Below are positions 1 to 4,279 of a DNA stretch of 5,281 bases, in pieces. Location: positions 1 through 5,281 of the forward strand of contig JAERMN010000273.1 of NCBI GenBank assembly GCA_016844625.1. The letters run 5' to 3'. Made by a program: the position numbers and the translations under genes. The DNA is from Deltaproteobacteria bacterium (lineage in GTDB: Bacteria > Desulfobacterota > Binatia > UBA9968). The first letter of the stretch is position 1; every line of letters starts with the position of its first letter. Under the pieces are notes generated by a model, which was not told the origin of the DNA, searched no databases, and saw nothing but the letters and a program-made list of their open reading frames with translations.

Positions 1-25
1 GAGCTGTCAACGCGCGGCATACGTG

Positions 26-81
26 GTTTCGAGTTCTGATCCTTCGGCTTTGCTCAGGACATGGTTTCGGGTTTCGAGTTT
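26..81. repeat. degenerate short-period intergenic repeat cluster
   Basis: This stretch lies upstream of the AAA+ ATPase gene. It contains gtttcga at 26-32, an element ccttcggctttgctcaggac at 41-60, and a 7-nt tandem (gtttcgg, gtttcga, gttt) at 64-81. The 41-60 element resembles, from memory, a dispersed repeat seen in many environmental bacterial genomes. Open frames through it look like products of the repeat, not genes. I see no gene in positions 1-188; the first 25 bases are unassigned. Confidence 0.5.
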
Positions 82-126
82 GGGATGCGGTCGGTCCCTT
101 GACGATGTTGCGATGATATTGCCAGT

Positions 127-155
127 TTGACAGTGGGTAGGCCATCGGTTACGGT
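127..155 (+). promoter_or_regulatory. candidate sigma-70-type promoter for the ATPase/VWA genes
   Basis: A perfect TTGACA lies at 127-132, followed by a 17-nt spacer and TACGGT at 150-155, which matches the -10 consensus at 3 of 6 positions. Transcription would begin near 162, leaving a leader of about 27 nt before the ATG at 189. The -35 and spacing are good but the -10 is weak, so this is a sequence-only guess. The match could be by chance. Confidence 0.35.
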
Positions 156-188
156 TTGCGAAATAATTTCTAACGAGTGAAATAGCGA

Positions 189-1064
189 ATGTCGACCGCA
201 AAAGCCCCGCAGTATCGCATCGAAGAGTACGTCGTCAAAGACGAACCGTTTTACGTGCCCACTTCGGACGAAGTGGAAATTTTCCAGGCGGCGTATCGCC
301 AGCGCGTGCCGGTTTTGCTCAAAGGCCCGACCGGCACGGGCAAGACGCGCTTCATCGAGTACATGGCGTGGAAACTCGGCCAGCCGCTGACCATCGTCAA
401 AGACGGCGCCGTGGGCGCGAGCAACGGCGCGGTGCCGCTGGTGACGGTGGCCTGCCATGAAGATTTAACCGCGAGCGATCTGGTCGGCCGCTATCTGCTC
501 GACGCCAACGGCACGCGCTGGATCGACGGGCCGCTGACGCGCGCGGTGAAGGTCGGCGGCATTTGTTATCTCGACGAAGTCGTCGAGGCGCGCAAAGACA
601 CCACGGTCATCATTCATCCGCTCACCGATCATCGGCGCTTGCTGACCATCGACAAGCTCGGCGAAGTGGTCGAAGCGGCGGATAGTTTTTTGCTGGTGGT
701 CTCTTACAACCCCGGCTATCAGAGCGTTTTGAAAGATTTGAAACACAGCACGCGCCAGCGATTCGTGGCGCTGGACTTTCAGTTTCCCGAGCCGGAGCGC
801 GAAGCGAAGATCATTGGGCACGAATCAGGCGTTGACGACAAGAGCGCCGCGCAGCTGGCCAAGCTCGGCCACAAGGTGCGCAATCTGCGCGAGCATGGTT
901 TGAAAGAAGGCGCGAGCACGCGCGTCTTGATTTACGCCGCCCGCTTGATCAAAGAAGGCATCGCGCCGCGGCGCGCCTGCCACGTGGCCGTAACCTCGGG
1001 CATCACCGACGATGTCTCGGTGCAGCGCAGCCTGGACGAAGTCGTCGCGGCGATCTTCCCGTGA
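189..1064 (+). CDS. CbbQ/NirQ/NorQ/GpvN-family AAA+ ATPase (MoxR-type)
   Basis: This is a 291-aa cytoplasmic AAA+ ATPase, the usual family length plus a small extra segment. Walker A is GPTGTGKT at residues 46-53, Walker B is ICYLDE at 125-130, and the sensor-1 Asn is in SYNP at 172-175. Arginine-finger candidates are R189 and R191 in STRQRF, and the sensor-2 Arg is R245 in GASTR. HEDLTASDLVGRYLL (90-104) and HPLTDHRR (143-150) are hallmarks of the CbbQ/NorQ branch. Family members form hexameric rings that work with a VWA partner (CbbO or NorD) to activate Rubisco or nitric oxide reductase. The VWA partner is the next gene, but no such client is in the window, so cbbQ versus norQ cannot be decided. 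About 17 residues (68-84, Gly/Ala-rich) seem extra compared with the typical family sequence I recall. The ATG at 189 has only a weak upstream GAG as ribosome binding site. The family call is very secure; the client is unknown. Confidence 0.95.
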   Translation: MSTAKAPQYRIEEYVVKDEPFYVPTSDEVEIFQAAYRQRVPVLLKGPTGTGKTRFIEYMAWKLGQPLTIVKDGAVGASNGAVPLVTVACHEDLTASDLVGRYLLDANGTRWIDGPLTRAVKVGGICYLDEVVEARKDTTVIIHPLTDHRRLLTIDKLGEVVEAADSFLLVVSYNPGYQSVLKDLKHSTRQRFVALDFQFPEPEREAKIIGHESGVDDKSAAQLAKLGHKVRNLREHGLKEGASTRVLIYAARLIKEGIAPRRACHVAVTSGITDDVSVQRSLDEVVAAIFP

Positions 1065-1078
1065 ATACATTCGGAAAT

Positions 1079-1121
1079 TTAACCGCAAAGAACGCAAAGA
1101 AGAAATTTGCTCTGCGGTTAA
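1079..1121. repeat. 9-nt-period repeat with hairpin potential
   Basis: The unit cgcaaagaa occurs twice in tandem at 1084-1101. The ends ttaaccgca (1079-1087) and tgcggttaa (1113-1121) form a perfect 9-bp inverted repeat with a 25-nt loop. The block starts 14 nt after the ATPase stop codon. There is no T-run after the stem, so I do not call it a terminator. Confidence 0.6.
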
Positions 1122-1153
1122 CTCACCGTTCGAAAACTAACTTGGACCTAGTG

Positions 1154-1185
1154 TTCACCACGAAGGACACGAAGAGCACGAAGGA
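1154..1185. repeat. 9-nt-period repeat, cacgaagga type
   Basis: Three tandem 9-nt units, cacgaagga, cacgaagag and cacgaagga, run from 1159 to 1185, preceded by ttcac. The block lies in the gap between the ATPase and VWA genes. It looks like a member of a dispersed degenerate repeat family and not like a regulatory site, although that is inferred from its form only. Confidence 0.6.
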
Positions 1186-1221
1186 AGAGATTTAAGGCGA
1201 GGATCTTAATGCCGTTCTTAC

Positions 1222-1250
1222 TTTGCGCTCTCTGCGTTCTTTGCGGTTAA
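1222..1250. repeat. 9-nt-period repeat, inverted relative to the 1079 block
   Basis: Three 9-nt units, tttgcgctc, tctgcgttc and tttgcggtt, span 1222-1248. The last 18 bases (1233-1250) are the exact reverse complement of 1079-1096, so the ATPase-VWA gap is bounded by a perfect 18-bp inverted repeat. The block ends 8 nt before the ATG of the VWA gene. A TTG-started extension of that gene through this repeat would encode a repetitive RSLRSLRLSN peptide, which is probably not real. Confidence 0.65.
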
Positions 1251-1258
1251 GTAATCCG

Positions 1259-3469
1259 ATGTCCGCCCCCGATTCACCTGCCGTCGAGTTGGCGCCGATC
1301 CGGGAGATCTTGCGGCTTTATTGCCGCGCGTTGACGGAGCGGAGTGTTGACTTGCAGGATTTGAATGCGCTGGTCGACAAGAATATCGGCTGGTCGAAGC
1401 ACGATGTTGCCACCAGCGATGGCGCGGCGATTTTTCTGCCGGGCATTGTCGAACGGTTCGAGGCGCAAGCCGACAATTTTAAATTTCTCAAAGTCATGCT
1501 GACGCAGCAGGCGGGCCACATCGAGTTCGGCAGCTTCGAGTTCGAGTTCGACCGGCCGTCGACGCGCTTCAACGACTTACGGCCGAAACTCACCGCGTCG
1601 CTGGATTATCACGATCACGATCATGGCCATGAAGGGCACCACGAGCAGGCCGCAATCACGGAGCTGACGCGATTTTTTAAACTATTTCCCAACAAGCGCT
1701 TGGCGCTTGATGTTTTTTCGATCGTCGAAAGCGCGCGCATCGAAGCGCGCATCATGCACGAATACTGCGGTATCGCGACCGCCTATCGCGAAATGCGCCG
1801 GTGCACCCTAGAACTGCGCCAAGAAATTATCTATCTGCCGGCGCGCGAGGCGCTGCTCGAATTCATGATCCGGCTGAGCCTTGGACAGCTAGGTGGCGTT
1901 AGAGTGCCGAAGACGCAGCGCAAGATTACCGGCGAGATTCGCACGATGATGAGACTAATTGCCGAGAGCGGCGCCACCGTGGAAGACGCCGCCGAGGCGA
2001 CGCTCAGGATTTACCCGCGTTTGGCGAAAGTTAGGAACGATTATCTCGATGAAGACGAGTTCGGGATTCTAGATACCGAGCAAAAGAGTTCCAGCCGTTC
2101 AAAACGTTCAAATCGTTCAGGCCGTTGGTTAGATCAAGATCCCAGCGCCGAGAATCACGGATTGCCGGAACTTCAAGGTCGGGAGCGGGAATATCTGGCG
2201 CCCCAGGGCGTCGACTATCGCGGCGATTTTCGACCGGAGCTGGCGCAATTGCTCACTCAGGCGCAGGCCAATTCGCGCGAGCAGCGGAAGTCACTGACAC
2301 CGGAAGAGCTGGCGGATATGTTGCGCAGCCAGCGCACGCCGAAGCCGCGCGATTCAGACGAAATTGCCGACGAGCAAGACCCGCAGACCAGCCAGATGGT
2401 GCAGAATCTCTTGCGCGAGCTCGACAAGCGCGATGCACGCATGCAGAGCGTGACGCGGCGGCCATCGCCGCAGCAGGACGACGACGCCGGTCCGTTGTCG
2501 GCGACCCAGCCCAACACTTTTGTCTACGACGAGTGGGATGAACAGGCGCGCGGATATCGCAGCCGCTGGTGCAAGGTTTACGAGAAGACGATGGGCATCG
2601 GCGATTTGACATTTTACCGCGAGACGCTGCTGAGCCATGCCGGATTGCTGCAGCAAATTCGCCGCGAGTTCGAGCAGGTGGTGCCGGAAATTTATCACAA
2701 GGAAAAGCGTCTGGCGGACGGCACGGATCACGACTTGGACTTGGCCATCGAGGCGATGACCGATCTGCGCATCGGCGTGAGCCCGCCGGAGAAAATCTTT
2801 TGGCGCCAGCACAAAATCGAGCGCGACGTCGCCGTGGCGTTCTTGCTCGACATGAGCGGCTCTACGGGCGAAGCGATCAAGACCGTGATGCCGGAGACGC
2901 CGCGGCTTGCGAGTGGCGAGCCGATGGCAGAGCGCTCCCAGCGGCGCATCATCGATGTGGAAAAGGAAGCGATCGTGCTGATGATGGATGCGCTCGAAGC
3001 GATCGGCGACAGCTACGGCGTTTATGGTTTCTCCGGCCATGGCCGCGACAACGTCGAGTTTTACGTGATCAAAGATCTCGCCGAAGAATTTAATCTAGAC
3101 GTTGCCAAACGTTTTGGCCGCATCGGCCCGCTCCATGCCACTCGGATGGGACCGGCGATCCGCCACACGACCTCGAAGCTGCGCTTGCAGCAAACCCGCT
3201 CGCGGTTTCTCTTTCTCATTAGCGACGGCCGGCCGCAGGACCGCGGCTACTCGCAGGAAGGCGCGGAAAAAGCCTACGCAGTGCAAGACACGCGCAGGGC
3301 GCTGATTGAAGCGCGGCGCGAAGGCATACATCCATTTTGTCTAACGGTCGACAAAGAGGGCAACGATTATCTCAGAACGATGATGGATGACTTCAGCTAC
3401 GAAGTGCTAGCGGACGTGAGCTTGTTGCCGCGGCGGTTGCCGCAGCTGTATAAAAAATTAACGACCTAA
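1259..3469 (+). CDS. CbbO/NorD-type VWA-domain protein, partner of the AAA+ ATPase
   Basis: This 736-aa protein is the VWA partner of the upstream ATPase. In this family the VWA protein is the adaptor linking the AAA+ ring to its client. The N-terminal part holds QQAGHIEFGSF (83-91 and on) and ESARIE (157-162), the latter matching the acidic-x-x-Arg motif of NorD/CbbO/CobT-type proteins. A His-rich stretch, DHDHGHEGHH, lies just before it (residues 119-128, with H118 adjacent). A charged low-complexity linker runs from about 270 to 415 and includes an SRSKRSNRSGRW repeat (279-290). FVYDEWD (421-427) matches the NorD/CbbO signature before the VWA domain. The C-terminal VWA domain (about 525-736) has a complete MIDAS metal site: DMSGS (D531, S533, S535), T628 in ATRMG, and D656 in ISDGRP. 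I chose the ATG at 1259 because the only earlier start, TTG at 1223, translates a DNA repeat. No clear ribosome binding site precedes it. No signal peptide or membrane segment is visible, so it is probably cytoplasmic. Confidence 0.9.
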   Translation: MSAPDSPAVELAPIREILRLYCRALTERSVDLQDLNALVDKNIGWSKHDVATSDGAAIFLPGIVERFEAQADNFKFLKVMLTQQAGHIEFGSFEFEFDRPSTRFNDLRPKLTASLDYHDHDHGHEGHHEQAAITELTRFFKLFPNKRLALDVFSIVESARIEARIMHEYCGIATAYREMRRCTLELRQEIIYLPAREALLEFMIRLSLGQLGGVRVPKTQRKITGEIRTMMRLIAESGATVEDAAEATLRIYPRLAKVRNDYLDEDEFGILDTEQKSSSRSKRSNRSGRWLDQDPSAENHGLPELQGREREYLAPQGVDYRGDFRPELAQLLTQAQANSREQRKSLTPEELADMLRSQRTPKPRDSDEIADEQDPQTSQMVQNLLRELDKRDARMQSVTRRPSPQQDDDAGPLSATQPNTFVYDEWDEQARGYRSRWCKVYEKTMGIGDLTFYRETLLSHAGLLQQIRREFEQVVPEIYHKEKRLADGTDHDLDLAIEAMTDLRIGVSPPEKIFWRQHKIERDVAVAFLLDMSGSTGEAIKTVMPETPRLASGEPMAERSQRRIIDVEKEAIVLMMDALEAIGDSYGVYGFSGHGRDNVEFYVIKDLAEEFNLDVAKRFGRIGPLHATRMGPAIRHTTSKLRLQQTRSRFLFLISDGRPQDRGYSQEGAEKAYAVQDTRRALIEARREGIHPFCLTVDKEGNDYLRTMMDDFSYEVLADVSLLPRRLPQLYKKLTT
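2087..2126. repeat. in-frame 9-nt tandem repeat inside the VWA gene
   Basis: After agttccagc (2087-2095), the units cgttcaaaa, cgttcaaat and cgttcaggc follow in tandem, then cgttgg. They encode RSK-RSN-RSG-RW (residues 280-290). Because the period is 9, the reading frame is kept. A related array with the same leading agttcca lies just after the gene at 3482-3526, so this looks like a dispersed repeat that has settled in a tolerant linker. Confidence 0.7.
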
Positions 3470-3481
3470 ACCGGACGCGGC

Positions 3482-3526
3482 AGTTCCAATCGTTCAAGCC
3501 GTTCAATTCGATCCATTCGTTTAAAG
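3482..3526. repeat. 9-nt-period repeat after the VWA gene
   Basis: The units agttccaat, cgttcaagc, cgttcaatt, cgatccatt and cgtttaaag run in 9-nt steps, starting 12 nt after the VWA stop codon. The first three units match the in-gene array at 2087-2113 at 22 of 27 positions. The rest of the gap between the convergent genes (to 3575) includes a purine-rich stretch near 3530-3550. I see no convincing terminator hairpin there. Confidence 0.6.
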
Positions 3527-3575
3527 CTCGGAGAGGGAAGAGGGGGAGACAAGTGTAAATTCGTTTCGCGTTGCG

Positions 3576-3968
3576 CTATGGAACCGAAGCTTTTACAACG
3601 TGTATTCGCAGCCAATCTAAAAATTCCGCGCGCTCCATCGTTCCAGACGCGACGGACAAAATGATTTGTTCCTGCTCGTTAACGGTCGCACTTATCTCAA
3701 AGCCATTTAGGACAAGAAAAGTTTCCATCGCGGCGTGACCGATCCGTTTGTTGCCGTCAATAAACGGATGGTTCTGAATAAGTGAAAACCCCACAGCCGA
3801 CGCTTTCTCAACGATGGTTGCATACAGGTCTTCACCGCCAAACGTCATGCGCGGCTGAGCGAGCGCAGACTCGATAGCATTTAGATCGCGGATGCCTAGA
3901 CTACCGCCGCTGCGCTGGATGATCCGGCGATGGAGTTCGAGTACTTCACTTAGGGTGAGATAACGCAC
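3576..3968 (-). CDS. death-on-curing (Doc/Fic-fold) family toxin
   Basis: This is a 130-aa toxin of the Doc branch of the Fic fold, about the size of P1 Doc. The Fic motif is HPFIDGNKRIGH at residues 67-78: H67, F69, D71, N73 and R75 are kept. Position 74 is Lys instead of the Gly of AMP-transferring Fic proteins, and the second motif Arg is replaced by H78. P1 Doc (HxFxDANKR, no second Arg) departs from Fic in the same two places, and it phosphorylates EF-Tu and stops translation; a similar activity here is inferred. GIRDLNAIESALAQPR (25-40) and GGEDLYATIVEKA (44-56) are typical of the family's N-terminal half. The start is GTG, sharing its G with the last base of the antitoxin TAG (TAGTG), so translation is probably coupled; no separate ribosome binding site is seen. 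GC is only 24 of 60 in 3661-3720. The gene converges on the VWA gene. Confidence 0.92.
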   Translation of the reverse strand: MRYLTLSEVLELHRRIIQRSGGSLGIRDLNAIESALAQPRMTFGGEDLYATIVEKASAVGFSLIQNHPFIDGNKRIGHAAMETFLVLNGFEISATVNEQEQIILSVASGTMERAEFLDWLRIHVVKASVP

Positions 3969-4165
3969 TAGGCGAGGCGGCTATAGAGTTCGGAGTTTTT
4001 GTTGAGAACGTAGTCAGCTGCCTGCTGGAAAGCTTCCTCTGGGCGTGCGATCAATTCATCAATCGTCACCCGTACAAGATCTTCTGGAGTAATGTTATAC
4101 CGCCTAGCGATTTCTTGAAGTTTTGACAGGCGATCGTCTGAAACTGTAACGGTGATCATGCTCAT
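3968..4165 (-). CDS. ribbon-helix-helix-like antitoxin of the Doc-family toxin
   Basis: This 65-aa protein is the likely antitoxin and autorepressor. Residues 3-8 (MITVTV) look like the DNA-contacting beta strand, followed by helix A (about 9-22), a turn at NITPED and helix B (about 27-39), the layout of a ribbon-helix-helix protein. The C-terminal tail (about 40-65) is helical and charged and would be the part that binds and neutralises the toxin. P1 Doc is partnered by Phd, which has a different fold, so this is a non-Phd pairing. The start is the ATG at 4165, because a GGAGGT ribosome binding site lies 4 nt upstream; a TTG further upstream falls inside that site. The stop overlaps the toxin's GTG by one base. 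The function rests on gene order, size and predicted fold; the residues alone would not prove it. Confidence 0.82.
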   Translation of the reverse strand: MSMITVTVSDDRLSKLQEIARRYNITPEDLVRVTIDELIARPEEAFQQAADYVLNKNSELYSRLA

Positions 4166-4169
4166 GGTT

Positions 4170-4175
4170 ACCTCC
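4170..4175 (-). promoter_or_regulatory. strong Shine-Dalgarno site of the antitoxin
   Basis: The - strand reads GGAGGT, 4 nt before the ATG at 4165. This fixes the antitoxin start and rules out the upstream TTG at 4177. It is the best ribosome binding site in the window, whereas the toxin has none of its own. That fits stronger synthesis of antitoxin than of toxin. Confidence 0.75.
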
Positions 4176-4200
4176 AATCCGACGCTAAGAGTAACACTGG

Positions 4201-4219
4201 GCGTAAGAAGTTTCTACGC
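4201..4219. promoter_or_regulatory. imperfect palindrome, candidate antitoxin operator
   Basis: This 19-bp sequence has arms gcgta and tacgc and pairs at 7 of 9 positions around a central base. It lies between the candidate -10 box and the antitoxin ATG, where a ribbon-helix-helix repressor would be expected to bind. The pentamer cgtaa also recurs at 4202, 4243 and 4258. The regulatory role is inferred. Confidence 0.4.
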
Positions 4220-4224
4220 TAATT

Positions 4225-4253
4225 ATTGTAAGAACACCTGGACGTAACGGTAA
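4225..4253 (-). promoter_or_regulatory. candidate promoter of the toxin-antitoxin operon
   Basis: On the - strand, TTACCG (4253-4248) is followed by a 17-nt spacer and TACAAT (4230-4225), which matches the -10 consensus at 5 of 6 positions; the -35 matches at 3 of 6. Transcription would start near 4218, inside the palindrome at 4201-4219, which suits autorepression. The region is AT-rich (24 G or C in 4201-4260). It gives the module its own promoter, separate from the bicupin gene upstream. Confidence 0.45.
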
Positions 4254-4279
4254 ATGTCGTAAAGACGAAATCGATTATC

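Noticed and set aside
54..458. 134-codon - strand open frame at the left end
   Set aside because: It is antisense to the Walker A region of the ATPase and runs through the upstream repeat; it has no family features.
1079..1121. Rho-independent terminator after the ATPase gene
   Set aside because: The 9-bp stem has a 25-nt loop and no T-run follows; it is better explained as part of the repeat.
1079..1250. CRISPR array in the repeat-filled gap
   Set aside because: The repeats are 9-nt degenerate tandems without uniform spacers, and no cas gene is present.
1223..1258. TTG-started 12-residue N-terminal extension of the VWA protein
   Set aside because: It translates the 9-nt DNA repeat as RSLRSLRLSN, has no ribosome binding site, and an ATG follows at 1259.
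2354..3040. 228-codon - strand open frame opposite the VWA gene
   Set aside because: It is antisense to the conserved VWA region with intact MIDAS residues; long antisense frames are expected at this GC content.
3630..3648. Fic self-inhibition motif (S/T)xxxE(G/N) within the toxin, at SGTMER (residues 108-113)
   Set aside because: The residue after Glu is Arg, not Gly or Asn, and Doc-type proteins do not use this motif; the match is probably by chance.
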